Shown here: positions 25,620 through 34,996 of the stretch, piece by piece
How the letters are laid out: each line of letters begins with the position of its first letter
Position numbering within the stretch: the stretch's first letter is position 1
Assembly (NCBI GenBank): GCA_023381565.1
Contig: JAMCRR010000018.1
Coordinates: forward strand, 23,316-79,474
Direction of reading: 5' to 3'
Length of the DNA stretch: 56,159 bases
From: Chloroflexota bacterium
Lineage (GTDB): Bacteria > Chloroflexota > Anaerolineae > Anaerolineales > Anaerolineaceae
The notes under the pieces: generated by a model
The model's input: the letters and a program-made list of their open reading frames with translations, nothing else
Databases searched by the model: none
Told to the model about the DNA's origin: nothing
Program-made: the position numbers and the translations under genes

Positions 25620-26428
25620 ACGAGCACCGGCACTTGCCGGACCCCAACCACCTGAGCGTCTTGGTGGCGACCATCCTGCTGGCTTATGCGCTCACTCGCT
25701 TCGTGAATATCCCCGAGCGCGAGCTGTCTATCTCGCTTCCGGGGATCTATCTGGTTTTCAAACTGAACTTCCCGACCATCATCTCTGTGGTTGCGGCTGG
25801 CCTGGCAGCGACCGGAATGGATTGGCTTCTGCGCGACCACCCCGGTTTGGGTAAACAAACGACTTACCAGCATTTGCTTCTCCCGTCCTTAACCGCCCTG
25901 GTGATTGGCGCCCCTTTGAACACCCTGGGCGTGAGCCTGCAATGGTGGATCGTGTTCGCCATGGGAGCGGTGCTGCTCGTGCTGGTCTTTATCGCCGAAT
26001 ATATCGTTGTAGATGTTGCGGATGTTCGCCAGCCTCCGGCAGCAGCCGGGTTGACTGCGCTTTCTTTTGCGCTGTTCTTGATCCTGGCGATTGCGCTGCG
26101 CGCCGCAGGATCGCGCCTGTATTTACTGCTCCCGGCGCTCGTCCCCGCGGCCGGGTTGGTCAGTCTGCGAACGCTCTACTTGCGGTTGGGTGGGAGGTGG
26201 TCTTTTGCCTGGGCAATTGGCATTGCTCTGGTGATTGGCCAGATTGCCACGGCCTTGCATTACTGGCCGGTACCGCCGGTTCCCTTTGGTCTGATATTAT
26301 TAGGCCCCGCCTACGCACTGACCAGCGCGGTGGGGGAATTCGAAGCCGGTCGCTGGAAGCGCTCGAAGGTGGTCGAACCTGCGATTATGTTGATCATTAT
26401 TTGGGGAATTGCCGGATTGCTGATATAA
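25616..26428 (+). CDS. Multi-pass membrane protein of unknown function
   Basis: 270 residues from the ATG at 25616, which overlaps the mutM stop; a longer in-frame opening inside mutM is a shadow. I count about eight hydrophobic segments, with short loops and few polar residues apart from a charged N-terminus (MNEHRHLPDPNHL) and the loop after VGEFEAGRWKRSK. No catalytic motif or known transporter signature is visible. The coupling to mutM on one side and the JAMM peptidase on the other is probably just operon packing. Confidence 0.7.
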   Translation: MNEHRHLPDPNHLSVLVATILLAYALTRFVNIPERELSISLPGIYLVFKLNFPTIISVVAAGLAATGMDWLLRDHPGLGKQTTYQHLLLPSLTALVIGAPLNTLGVSLQWWIVFAMGAVLLVLVFIAEYIVVDVADVRQPPAAAGLTALSFALFLILAIALRAAGSRLYLLLPALVPAAGLVSLRTLYLRLGGRWSFAWAIGIALVIGQIATALHYWPVPPVPFGLILLGPAYALTSAVGEFEAGRWKRSKVVEPAIMLIIIWGIAGLLI

Positions 26429-26434
26429 TCGTCA

Positions 26435-26860
26435 GTGTCATTTGCCGGCTTGAGAATCCCTTGGGAATGCATGCAGCAGATGCGGATAGACGTGGCCGCA
26501 CGTACGCCCGAAGAGGCTTGCGGTCTCCTGGCGGGCGTTGGCCTACAGGGCATGCTGGTTTATCCGATTACGAACGTTTTGCACAGCGCAGTACGCTTCC
26601 GCATGGAACCCGTGGAACAGATCCGGGCGTTCTACCAGATGGAAACCGAAAAACAAGAATTGTTGGCTATTTACCATTCACACCCTGATGGACCTGCCTA
26701 TCCCTCAGAGACCGACCTGAAAGAGTTCGCCTATCCAGGAGTGGCGATGATTATCTGGTCTCCGGGAATATCTGTGCAAGATGGTTGGCAGGCGCGGGGC
26801 TTCCGAATAGAGGGTGGGACCTCCAGTGAAATCGCTCTGGAGATTATGCCGCCTGGGTAA
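26435..26860 (+). CDS. JAMM/MPN+ zinc metallopeptidase
   Basis: 141 residues with the full JAMM motif: a Glu in TPEEACGLL near 27, then HSHPDGPAYPSETD, giving the HxH...D zinc ligands and conserved Ser. Bacterial proteins of this type cleave sulfur-carrier or ubiquitin-like C-terminal Gly bonds, as in the CysO-cysteine peptidase Mec. No ubiquitin-like or cysteine synthase gene is nearby, so the partner is unknown. Start is a GTG at 26435, six bases after the preceding stop; an internal ATG at 26471 would remove the first helix. Confidence 0.85.
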   Translation: MSFAGLRIPWECMQQMRIDVAARTPEEACGLLAGVGLQGMLVYPITNVLHSAVRFRMEPVEQIRAFYQMETEKQELLAIYHSHPDGPAYPSETDLKEFAYPGVAMIIWSPGISVQDGWQARGFRIEGGTSSEIALEIMPPG

Positions 26861-26914
26861 CGAATTGGGTATTTATGGGTTGTATTTGATGATAAACACA
26901 GCGAGGCTATCCCT

Positions 26915-27601
26915 ATGCAAACAATGACTTACATCGGCGTGTTCTTTGCAGCTTACTTGATCGGTTCAATCCCGTTTGGTTATCTCATCGTCAAATTTAC
27001 GAACGGTAAAGATATTCGCCAGGTCGAAAGCGGGCGAATTGGGGGAACGAATGCCATGCGCGCCGCCGGCATCCTGGCAGGCTTGCTGACGGTGCTCCTG
27101 GATTTCTCAAAAGGTGTGCTGGCGGTATGGTTAGCTCGTTTGGTGATCCCGGGCAATCCCTGGATCCTCATCGGAGCTTCCCTGGCGGCTATTCTGGGTC
27201 ACAATTATTCCGTTTATCTGCTTGAATTTGACCGCAAGAGAGGCCTGCGGCTGCGTGGCGGCGCCGGTGGGGCTACCTGTGTAGGAGGCTCTTTCGGTTT
27301 GTGGCCCCCAAGCCTGCTCATCATCCTGCCCATCGCCGCGTTAGTCTGGTTCGGCATCGGCTACGCCTCGGTGACCACGTTGAGCGTGGCTTTGCTCACC
27401 ATTCTCATCTTTGCCTACCGGGCGTGGCTGGGTTTGAACCCATGGATTTACGTTTTATATGGTTTGATCGCGGAAATCATTCTGATTTGGGCCCTGCGGC
27501 CCAATATCAAGCGTTTGCTCAAAGGCACCGAGCGCCTGCACGGCTGGCGAGCCATCCGTCTGCATAAAGCAGCGAGCAAGGTCACTCCTTCGGATCATTA
27601 G
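26915..27601 (+). CDS. plsY: Glycerol-3-phosphate acyltransferase PlsY
   Basis: 228 residues, integral membrane; transfers acyl groups from acyl-phosphate to glycerol 3-phosphate, the first step of phospholipid synthesis. Motif 1 SIPFGYLI is followed by SGRIGGTNAMRAAG (canonical SGNxGATN) and GHNYSVYL. The region that normally reads GGKGVAT is altered to RKRGLRLRGGAGGAT, so the phosphate-binding loop diverges. Five hydrophobic segments match the family. The C-terminus overlaps the convergent hydrolase gene by 20 bases. Last gene of the operon that starts with the B12 subunit. Confidence 0.85.
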   Translation: MQTMTYIGVFFAAYLIGSIPFGYLIVKFTNGKDIRQVESGRIGGTNAMRAAGILAGLLTVLLDFSKGVLAVWLARLVIPGNPWILIGASLAAILGHNYSVYLLEFDRKRGLRLRGGAGGATCVGGSFGLWPPSLLIILPIAALVWFGIGYASVTTLSVALLTILIFAYRAWLGLNPWIYVLYGLIAEIILIWALRPNIKRLLKGTERLHGWRAIRLHKAASKVTPSDH

Positions 27602-28463
27602 CCGCCAGAGAGATTTTGTGGTTTTCTCCCTGCTCTTCTTCCTGGATCTGGCGGTAGAGAGCGCGTAAATTCCGCCTGTGCAGCTCTTCTGCCAAGCCGC
27701 CCAAGACGACCCGGCTCTTGCCGCACGAATCAACCGAGATCTCAGCCAGTGCATCGGTAGGGTTGCGCCGGCGTGCTGCCAGGCGTACCGATTTACGGAT
27801 ACAGGCCAGGTACGCCAGGTTCTCCTTGACCGCATCGTCGATTTCACCCCGCAGAATGATATCCCCATGCCCCTGGACGATGTTCTCCAGGCCCATTTTG
27901 CCGATTTTCTTGATGGAGCCGACCAGATCATCGATGTTGCCGTCGACCATGTAGGGCAGTGGCAGGAAGGCATCGCCAGCAAACAAGACGCGGTCTTCCT
28001 CGACGAGCACCGAGATGCCGTCCAGGCTGTGGCCGGGGGTCGGCATGAGGGTGAGCGTCTTTTTTCCTACCCGCAGCGAGGTAGTTCCCTGAGTAAACGT
28101 CAGTTGGGGCGCAACGATCTTGATTTGCTTGAAAGTCGAGTTCAAGCGACGCGCGGCTTCTAATGCCGCCGGCCCGCGTTCGATAAGCTCCTGGCGGCAG
28201 AGGGCGTGCCCGATGATCGTCGCCCCTGGGAAAAAACAGTTACCCCAGGAATGATCGGCGTGATGATGGGTATTAATGATATAGCGTACCGGGACGTTAA
28301 TCTCATCTTCGATGAAGTCGCGCATTGCGAGGGTCTCTTCCGGAAGCGCCAGTGTATCAATCACCACGGCCCACTGAGGGCCGGTCACCACGCCGGCTGT
28401 TACCTGTGCATAAATTTCACTTTGAAACCAATAGACATTTTCCGAGACTCGTTCGCGCTGCAT
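27582..28463 (-). CDS. MBL-fold metallo-hydrolase
   Basis: 293 residues of the metallo-beta-lactamase fold. Metal-binding residues: THHHADHSWG, TPGHSLDG, LFAGDAF and QGHGD. The start at 28463 (MQRERVSENVYWF) is preferred over an earlier in-frame codon that would lie at the transcription start; it has GGAAGGG upstream. The C-terminal 70 residues are basic and helical. The family covers glyoxalase II, lactonases and many unknown hydrolases, so no substrate is given. Its own strong promoter suggests independent expression. Confidence 0.85.
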   Translation of the reverse strand: MQRERVSENVYWFQSEIYAQVTAGVVTGPQWAVVIDTLALPEETLAMRDFIEDEINVPVRYIINTHHHADHSWGNCFFPGATIIGHALCRQELIERGPAALEAARRLNSTFKQIKIVAPQLTFTQGTTSLRVGKKTLTLMPTPGHSLDGISVLVEEDRVLFAGDAFLPLPYMVDGNIDDLVGSIKKIGKMGLENIVQGHGDIILRGEIDDAVKENLAYLACIRKSVRLAARRRNPTDALAEISVDSCGKSRVVLGGLAEELHRRNLRALYRQIQEEEQGENHKISLAANDPKE

Positions 28464-28581
28464 ACACCCTTCCACATCTGTGAAACCATAACCCAATCTT
28501 GAGGCTAAGAGCGTCTCTGTTTTCTGACAGAATCCAACAGCTCTCTTCCGCCTCGTTGGTTGTCCTGCTGACAACGACTAA

Positions 28582-28610
28582 AGAATAGCATAAAAAGGGG
28601 GAAAAGTCAA
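28582..28610 (-). promoter_or_regulatory. Sigma-70 promoter of the MBL hydrolase
   Basis: Minus strand TTGACT (28605-28610), 17-base spacer, TATTCT (28582-28587), with a TG extension before the -10. The predicted leader is about 110 bases. Confidence 0.7.
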
Positions 28611-28636
28611 AAAATTCGTTCTTTGCCCAACTTGAG

Positions 28637-31372
28637 CTAACGAATACCGCGCCGCACAGTCAGGAACCACCCGGCCAATAATATAGCGATCAGACCCAGA
28701 AAACCCCCAATGCCCAGGCTTAGCCAGAAGACGGTCTTTGAGAGCGGGGCGCTGGGAACAGCCGTGGGGGTAGTGCTGCCTGGCCTGGTTTGAGTGGCCT
28801 GGGCGGCGCTGTTTTGCCCGGTGGGGAGAACGGTGGTTGTGCGGTTTATTGTCGGGGAGGGTGTTGCGGATAGCGAAGGAGTGCCCTCCGCACCCGGCGC
28901 GGGATAACCTGAGGCACTGGTTGCTCGAGCCGTCTGCTTGGGAGTGGGTGTGCGGGTAAGGGTGACCGCAGACGGAGACGGCGTATAAGTCTCTCCTGGC
29001 GCGGGATATCCGGAACCGGGCGTGCGTGTGAGCACCGGGGTAAGCGTCCCGTAAGGTGTCCGGGTAAGCGTCCCGTAGGGTGTTCGGGTAACCGTGGCAG
29101 TCCTGGCCCGGGCAGTATAGGTTAAGCGGTAGTTCGGGGTCGCCGTGCGATAGTACGGGGTGACGTAATAGGGCGTATATGGGGTGCGGGTGCGAGTTGG
29201 CGTTCGCGTGGGCGTCCGTGTCGCTGTGGGTGTGGGGGTGATCAGAGTTCCTGCGCAATTTTGCTTGCAAAGAATGGGGATGTATACCTTCGGAGGGGCA
29301 AGTACGGTTTGGGTTGAGCCAAAAACGACGGTCGATGAATCCAGACTGACAGCTTCGAGATGGTAGTAATATGTGGCGCCCTTGGTCAGCCCAATTTTGT
29401 CGAGAATGCTGTAATCTGCGCCGCTATCAGCAGTCCCTTTCGAGGGGGTCAATTCGGTGGAGATACGGGTAAACGGCCCGGCCGCCTGGGTGCTGCGAGA
29501 GAGGTAGAAACCGGCGACGTTGACTTCGGAAGTCGTTTGCCAGGTGATCAGGATTTCCCCGTTGCCGGGCGTGGCGGCGAGGCGCGATAAGGCCACGACC
29601 ATTGCGCTACGCGGAATACCCACCACAAAGGGCGTAAACGGCAGGCCCGGGCTGGCGGCCGAGGTCAGTGTAAGCTGAATCTCATTGTTTTCAGGGCGGC
29701 AGGTGGTGGTGACCCCGGTTGGAGCGGCGGAAGTCAGCGTCCATAAACCTGTGGCCTGGGCCGGGTCGTACCACCACAGCGGCGGGTTCGCCCCCGGATC
29801 AGTTTGGGCACAGAAGCTGGTCGATTCTACGGTGTCGATGCAGCCTGAGTTGACGTAATCATATTTGAAGAATAAATCCAGACTGGCGTTATCCGGAATA
29901 GGCGTGTTGGGGTCTAAGAAAAGATCCCAATAGCTGCTGCAGGGGCTGAGCGCTCTGCCGGCAGAACTCGAGAAGGGAACGCTTTCATCCCCGCTGTAGC
30001 CGTGATTGACCACATAAAGATTGAGGTTGCTGCCTGCCAGACTGAACTGGTAACCGAGATGATTTTCAGAGTCATATCCCTTGGCATCGGTGACCGTTAC
30101 CCGGTGAGCATCCGCGCCGGGGAGACCCGGATTGTGCTGAATTAGCGCGCCCAGCCGTTTAGAATCGGTGGATGTGCAGTGTGCGGCAGCCGCCGAAGGG
30201 CTGATACCGGCGCCCCAGAAATTATGCTCCACCTGGCCGTGCATGTTGCAGTCGACCTGGGCGCCGGCCCGGTTAGTGCGCAGGTTGTTGGCAATTGCTT
30301 GAATGCTGCCAGAAGCGGCGCCTGCCGCCCGGTAAACTGCATAGCCGGCGTTGTGATCGATATTATTGAAGTAGAGAAACACATTTCCGCTCTGATCGGC
30401 AACGTCGACCGCGTTATTACCGCCGGTCAGATCGCTGGATTGGATCGTCACGTCACCGGACGAGTTGATGGCGACGAGATTGCGGCCCGGAGCGGGGCAG
30501 GCGCCGTCATTGATCACCAGGTTGCTCAGGGTCACCCCAGACTGCAGGGAGAGCATTGGGTTGATGCAGCTGGAGCCGTTGTAGGTGATGGTAGCGCCGT
30601 TCAGTCCCTGAACGCCCACCGGTTGGTCGATGACCACCGTGTTGTTTTTGATTGCATAGGCGCCGAGGATGTTGATGGTCGGGTTGGACGGGGGAGGGTC
30701 GAGCGCGCCGAGGGCGTCGATGGCGTCTTTCAATCCGGTGCCCAGCCCGCCCGCCAGGTCGTCGCCGGAGTTCACGTAGCAGGGGGTGTAGCTGCCGCAG
30801 GCGGATGCGTCGTTGGCGACATAGGCCGGGTTAGCCGCGGCTGCCACTTTGATGGATTTCAAGCTCTCTGCAGGAGCGGTCCAGGTGGCTCCATCATCGG
30901 ATGACTCGGAGACCTGCACCAGCATGTGCCCGGAGGGATCGGCGGGGGCATTGGCGCCCAGGCGGAAAGCGAAGGCGAGGGCGTCGCCGTGCGACCCTGC
31001 CGGAATGGTCTGAGTAACAACCCCTCCCAGGGTCACAAAAGAGTCAGGCGGAGTGCACACTGCAGGATCGGTGATCAGTGCGTAGTCGGTTCCGGTGATG
31101 ATGCCCTGAGAGGCGATGCTGAAATCTGAAGCGTTCCAGCCGGTGGGGGTGAAGATACAAACTCGCGCCCCGGTTGTCGTCGGATCGAGACCGAAGTCAA
31201 AATTGAGGTTGAGCCGCTGCCCTGCAGCGCAGCCTTCGGGAGGGCAGGCAGCCGGGCCGGTCAGTGTCAGAGTGTCGGGGGAGGGAATCTGGGGATTAGC
31301 CTGGGCCAGACTGCTCAGGGATAGGAGGGCAACGCTAAGGATCGCTGTGATGTAAAGCCGGGTCTTCATCAT
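28637..31372 (-). CDS. Secreted beta-helix surface protein with Thr/Pro stalk and C-terminal membrane anchor
   Basis: 911 residues. A signal peptide (about 1-25, ending in AQA), a beta-sandwich region, a right-handed parallel beta-helix (about 190-400; repeated short strands such as NNVITIQSSDL-like turns, SGNVFLYFNNID), a fibronectin-III-like domain (about 590-690), a Thr/Pro/Arg/Tyr stalk (about 705-860) and one membrane segment near the C-terminus followed by RRGIR. This looks like a wall-spanning, membrane-anchored surface protein. Beta-helix domains often bind or cleave polysaccharides, but no catalytic motif is evident. Expression is probably monocistronic. Confidence 0.75.
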   Translation of the reverse strand: MMKTRLYITAILSVALLSLSSLAQANPQIPSPDTLTLTGPAACPPEGCAAGQRLNLNFDFGLDPTTTGARVCIFTPTGWNASDFSIASQGIITGTDYALITDPAVCTPPDSFVTLGGVVTQTIPAGSHGDALAFAFRLGANAPADPSGHMLVQVSESSDDGATWTAPAESLKSIKVAAAANPAYVANDASACGSYTPCYVNSGDDLAGGLGTGLKDAIDALGALDPPPSNPTINILGAYAIKNNTVVIDQPVGVQGLNGATITYNGSSCINPMLSLQSGVTLSNLVINDGACPAPGRNLVAINSSGDVTIQSSDLTGGNNAVDVADQSGNVFLYFNNIDHNAGYAVYRAAGAASGSIQAIANNLRTNRAGAQVDCNMHGQVEHNFWGAGISPSAAAAHCTSTDSKRLGALIQHNPGLPGADAHRVTVTDAKGYDSENHLGYQFSLAGSNLNLYVVNHGYSGDESVPFSSSAGRALSPCSSYWDLFLDPNTPIPDNASLDLFFKYDYVNSGCIDTVESTSFCAQTDPGANPPLWWYDPAQATGLWTLTSAAPTGVTTTCRPENNEIQLTLTSAASPGLPFTPFVVGIPRSAMVVALSRLAATPGNGEILITWQTTSEVNVAGFYLSRSTQAAGPFTRISTELTPSKGTADSGADYSILDKIGLTKGATYYYHLEAVSLDSSTVVFGSTQTVLAPPKVYIPILCKQNCAGTLITPTPTATRTPTRTPTRTRTPYTPYYVTPYYRTATPNYRLTYTARARTATVTRTPYGTLTRTPYGTLTPVLTRTPGSGYPAPGETYTPSPSAVTLTRTPTPKQTARATSASGYPAPGAEGTPSLSATPSPTINRTTTVLPTGQNSAAQATQTRPGSTTPTAVPSAPLSKTVFWLSLGIGGFLGLIAILLAGWFLTVRRGIR
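29041..29088 (-). repeat. Two 24-base tandem repeats in the stalk of the beta-helix protein
   Basis: Units 29041-29064 and 29065-29088 differ at two positions and encode the repeated peptide TPYGTLTR/TPYGTLTP. Recent duplication within a low-complexity stalk. Confidence 0.8.
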
Positions 31373-31613
31373 TTTCTCGATGGGTGCTTGATAAGACGAG
31401 AAACTGTAATGTTACAAAAGCGCTGAAATCGCTGGCAGAATGAGAACTTACCTTGATTCTATTCTGTCTATACTACTAATATTGTACCAGATGCGATAAA
31501 AATACTACTCATTCTATGTTAAAATTAATGTATCTAGGGGGAGCGGTGTATTCCGACCTCTCACCCACGATTAACAACATTTTTGATTGGAATGGGGGCT
31601 CATCCATAATAAC

Positions 31614-32585
31614 ATGTTGAGGTCATTCTTTGTGGGACTATCCAAAGTTGGTTGGGTACAGCGCATCTTAACGCGTTCGAAAATGGGCAGGAGGACTGCC
31701 AGCCGGTTTGTCGCCGGAGAAACACCCGAATCGGCGATCCGGGTGATCGGTGAGCTCAACAGTCAGGGCATCCTGGCGACCCTCGACCATCTGGGTGAAG
31801 ATACTGCCACTCGCGCGGATGCTGAAAAGGCTGCCGGCGATATCCTCCTCATCCTGGACCTGATCGATAAGGCCGGGGTCAAATCCAACGTCTCGATTAA
31901 ATTAAGCCAGATCGGTCTTCTCCAGGACGAAGCTTTTTGTATTGACCAGCTAAAACGCATCCTGGATAAAGCCCGCCTCTACAACAATTTCATCCGTCTG
32001 GATATGGAAGACAGCTCCCTGACCGATCGGACCCTGAATGTTTACTGGGAGATGCGTAAACACGGGTACGATAACCTCGGCGTGGTGATCCAGGCGTATC
32101 TTTTCCGTAGCGAGGCCGATTTGTGCGAGTTGGTTGAAGATCAGGCGCGTGTGCGGCTTTGCAAAGGAGCGTATAAGGAACCCCCGCAAATCGCTTTTCC
32201 GAAGAAACAGGATGTGGATGCCAATTACGATCATCTGACCGAAATCCTGCTGGAAAGGGTAGCCCAGGAGGTTCGCGAAAAGGGCGAGCGCGGGGATATC
32301 GATGGTGGTAAATTCCCGCCCATGCCGGCAATTGCCACTCACGACCCGCTGCGCCAGCAGCACGCGCTCGAGGTTGCCGAAAGGCTGGGTTTGCCGAAGT
32401 CGGAAGTGGAGTTCCAGATGCTCTACGGCATCCGGCGCGACTTGCAGGAGAATCTGGTGGCCAAGGGATATCCGGTGCGGGTGTATATTCCCTACGGCAC
32501 ACAGTGGTATCCCTACCTGATGCGCCGGCTGGGCGAGCGCCCGGCAAATGTCTGGTTTATCCTATCCAACTTTTTCCGCAGATAA
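31614..32585 (+). CDS. Proline dehydrogenase
   Basis: 323 residues of the single-domain FAD-linked proline dehydrogenase that oxidises proline to pyrroline-5-carboxylate, feeding electrons to the quinone pool. Conserved blocks: NNFIRLDMEDS, VRLCKGAYKEP, ATHDP, EFQMLYGIRRDLQ and the C-terminal GYPVRVYIPYGTQWYPYLMRRLGE region, cited here in part. The ATG at 31614 fits homologues, which begin near MLRSFF; a TTG at 31587 is an alternative. The partner P5C dehydrogenase is not in the window. The upstream 240-base spacer to the divergent beta-helix gene is AT-rich, with no promoter I can place firmly. Confidence 0.93.
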   Translation: MLRSFFVGLSKVGWVQRILTRSKMGRRTASRFVAGETPESAIRVIGELNSQGILATLDHLGEDTATRADAEKAAGDILLILDLIDKAGVKSNVSIKLSQIGLLQDEAFCIDQLKRILDKARLYNNFIRLDMEDSSLTDRTLNVYWEMRKHGYDNLGVVIQAYLFRSEADLCELVEDQARVRLCKGAYKEPPQIAFPKKQDVDANYDHLTEILLERVAQEVREKGERGDIDGGKFPPMPAIATHDPLRQQHALEVAERLGLPKSEVEFQMLYGIRRDLQENLVAKGYPVRVYIPYGTQWYPYLMRRLGERPANVWFILSNFFRR

Positions 32586-32735
32586 AAAGGGGGGACCCTG
32601 GTGATCGCCCCCACAGACGAGACCTCTTCCGGCGAGGACAGGCTATACCTGGGGGGAATACCTGAGCGGCGCAGCGCCTGGTGGGTAATTTCCCTTTGAA
32701 GCGGCCTGCTTCGCCCAAAAAAGATTGGGCAAAGG

Positions 32736-32764
32736 TTGCATTTTTCCTGAAAAATGAGTATAGT
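32736..32764 (+). promoter_or_regulatory. Sigma-70 promoter of the menA-moeA operon
   Basis: TTGCAT (32736-32741), 17-base spacer, TATAGT (32759-32764). A small GC-rich hairpin (CCGTC GTT GACGG, about 32778-32790) lies in the leader before the ATG at 32825. Confidence 0.7.
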
Positions 32765-32824
32765 TCCGGTCAAACCCCCGTCGTTGACGGAGGGTATCAA
32801 TTCATCTGAGGCTATCCGGTTATT

Positions 32825-33751
32825 ATGGGCGAACAACCTGCGCCGGTGCATCCATTTATTCTCTTCATCCGCCTGACACGCCCGATTTTCCTGCTGGGCG
32901 GGATATTGTTGTATATGCTCGGGGTGGGGATGGTCCACTATCTGGGCCTGGCGATCGACTGGACCACCTTTTGGTTGGGGCTGGGTTGCGTGGTCATGAT
33001 CCAGATGAGCGCCCAGTATCTCAACGAATATTTCGACCTCCCGGCAGATGCGAATAACCCCAACCGCACCCTGTTCACCGGAGGCAGCGGGCTCGGCGAA
33101 GGGAAGGGTCTGGGACGGGCAACCCCGCTGTTAGCTGCTTTGGCCACCTTGACGGTGGCGACTGTGCTGATTTATGCGCTCTTCCAGCTGCACCACGTCA
33201 ATCAGGTCGTGGGGGTTGTCTTCGTTCTGGCAATCCTTGGATCCGTTTTTTACTCGGTGCCGCCCTTGCGGCTGGTCGGCACGGGCTATGGCGAACTGAC
33301 CGCCTCGATCCTGGTGGCAAACCTTGTGCCGGCTTTTGCCTACCTGCTGCAAACCGGTGCTTTTCACCGCCTGCTGGCGATGACCACTTTCCCGCTCACT
33401 TCGCTGCACCTGGCCATGCTGATTGCTTTTTCGCTGCCCGATTACTCGAACGATCTCAAATACAACAAACGCACTCTGCTGATCCGGCTGGGGTGGCAGC
33501 GCGCCATGAACATCCACAACCTGCTGATCGGTTTGGCATACCTGTTGCTTATGCTGGCGATCGTCGAGGGACTGCCTCTCCGGCTGGCCTGGCCGGGCTT
33601 CTTATCCATGCCGATAGGGATCTTCCAAATCTGGCAGATGACGCGTATCGCCTCGGGGGGGCCGACGCGCTGGCAGCTTCTGACCTTTACTTCGCTGGCA
33701 TTATTTGGCGTGACCGCTTATCTGCTCGCTTTCTCCTATTGGACGGGGTAA
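32825..33751 (+). CDS. menA: UbiA-family prenyltransferase, probably MenA
   Basis: 308 residues, multi-pass membrane. The first Asp-rich motif is in NEYFDLPADANNPNRTLFTGG and the second in DYSNDLKYNKRTLLIRLG, as in 1,4-dihydroxy-2-naphthoate octaprenyltransferase of menaquinone synthesis. UbiA relatives for other aromatic substrates cannot be excluded. The gene follows a clear promoter and precedes moeA by three bases, so quinone and molybdenum cofactor genes share a transcript. Menaquinone would serve the proline dehydrogenase and respiratory oxidase implied elsewhere in the window. Confidence 0.8.
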   Translation: MGEQPAPVHPFILFIRLTRPIFLLGGILLYMLGVGMVHYLGLAIDWTTFWLGLGCVVMIQMSAQYLNEYFDLPADANNPNRTLFTGGSGLGEGKGLGRATPLLAALATLTVATVLIYALFQLHHVNQVVGVVFVLAILGSVFYSVPPLRLVGTGYGELTASILVANLVPAFAYLLQTGAFHRLLAMTTFPLTSLHLAMLIAFSLPDYSNDLKYNKRTLLIRLGWQRAMNIHNLLIGLAYLLLMLAIVEGLPLRLAWPGFLSMPIGIFQIWQMTRIASGGPTRWQLLTFTSLALFGVTAYLLAFSYWTG

Positions 33752-33754
33752 ACC

Positions 33755-34990
33755 TTGCCTGAATTCTTAAACTTGATGCCTCCAGGGCAGGCGCGCCGGA
33801 CCTGGTTCGACCGGCTCCCACCGCTGGTCCCTGAGAAGATCCAGATCGAAACTACCCAGGCGCTGGGCAGGGTAACGGCGCTGCCCGTGGCGGCAGCCAC
33901 CCCTCTGCCTGCATTTCCCCGCAGCACGGTGGATGGATATGCGGTGCGTGCCAGAGATACATTCGGCGCCAGCGACAGCCTTCCGGCTTACCTGACCCTG
34001 GCGGGCGAGATTCGCATGGGTGCGCCCGTGAATTTCAACCTCCAATCGGCTCAAGCAGTGCTTATCCACACCGGCGGCATGCTGCCGGAGGGCTCTGACG
34101 CGGTGGTCATGCTCGAACAGACCCAGATCGCCCGCCCCAATGAACTAGAGGTGTTGAAATCGGTTGCCCCAGGCGAAAATATCTTGCGCCCGGGTGAGGA
34201 CGTGGCACAGGGCGAATTGGTCATTCCAACGGGCAGGCGGCTGCGCCCGGCGGAGATCGGGGGGTTGATGGCGCTGGGTATCCGGCAGGTGTGGGTATCG
34301 CAGCCACCGCGGGTGGGGATCCTCTCCAGCGGTGATGAGCTGGTGGACCCGCAGGTCGAACCGGCTCCCGGGCAGGTGCGGGACGTGAACAGCTATTCGC
34401 TCGCGGCGCTGGTGCAGCAAACGGGAGGGACTGCCTCTCGCTACGGGATTGTGCCCGACGACGCCGAAGCCTTGAGGCTGGCGTTGCGCCGGGCGCTGGA
34501 TGAAAATGATTGTGTGGTCATTACGGCGGGATCTTCGGCCAGCGCCCGGGATCTGACGGCGCGTGTTATTCAAGAATCTGGCTCGCCGGGGGTTCTGGTG
34601 CATGGGGTCAACGTCCGGCCGGGAAAACCCACCATCCTGGCGGTCTGCGACGGGAAAGCAGTCGTGGGCCTGCCGGGGAACCCTGTCAGCGCGCTGGTCA
34701 TCGCCGGTTTGTTCGTCGTTCCATTGCTTAGGAGGCTGCTGGGCATGCCTGATGAGAGCCCCTCCGGGCAGATCTCGGCGAGCCTGACGGTAAATATAGC
34801 CTCTCAGGCCGGTCGGGAAGATTGGGTGCCGGTTGTCTTGAGACCCGCCTCGCAGGGGTATCTGGCAGATCCAATTTTTTATAAAAGCAACCTGATCTTC
34901 AGTCTGGTGAAAGCCGATGGACTGGCGCACATCCCTGCCGAGGCAACAGGCTTGAGCACCGGGGAACAGGTGATTGTGGAGCTGATATAG
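33755..34990 (+). CDS. moeA: Molybdopterin molybdenumtransferase MoeA, copy 1
   Basis: 411 residues; inserts molybdate into adenylylated molybdopterin. Characteristic blocks: FPRSTVDGYAVRA near 49-61, MLPEGSDAVVMLE, RPGEDV, ILSSGDELV, RDVNSYSL, ITAGSSASARDLT, VRPGKPT and VGLPGNPVSALV. Length and order are typical of MoeA. Translation starts at a TTG at 33755, three bases after the menA stop with GGGG upstream. It is followed at once by a second, longer MoeA, an arrangement seen in organisms that separate Mo and W insertion or use one copy as a sensor; which applies here is unknown. Confidence 0.92.
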   Translation: MPEFLNLMPPGQARRTWFDRLPPLVPEKIQIETTQALGRVTALPVAAATPLPAFPRSTVDGYAVRARDTFGASDSLPAYLTLAGEIRMGAPVNFNLQSAQAVLIHTGGMLPEGSDAVVMLEQTQIARPNELEVLKSVAPGENILRPGEDVAQGELVIPTGRRLRPAEIGGLMALGIRQVWVSQPPRVGILSSGDELVDPQVEPAPGQVRDVNSYSLAALVQQTGGTASRYGIVPDDAEALRLALRRALDENDCVVITAGSSASARDLTARVIQESGSPGVLVHGVNVRPGKPTILAVCDGKAVVGLPGNPVSALVIAGLFVVPLLRRLLGMPDESPSGQISASLTVNIASQAGREDWVPVVLRPASQGYLADPIFYKSNLIFSLVKADGLAHIPAEATGLSTGEQVIVELI

Positions 34991-34996
34991 GGCGTT

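Noticed and set aside
30179..30904. 241-codon open frame antisense to the beta-helix gene
   Set aside because: Sequence has no recognisable fold and sits opposite a convincing signal-bearing protein.
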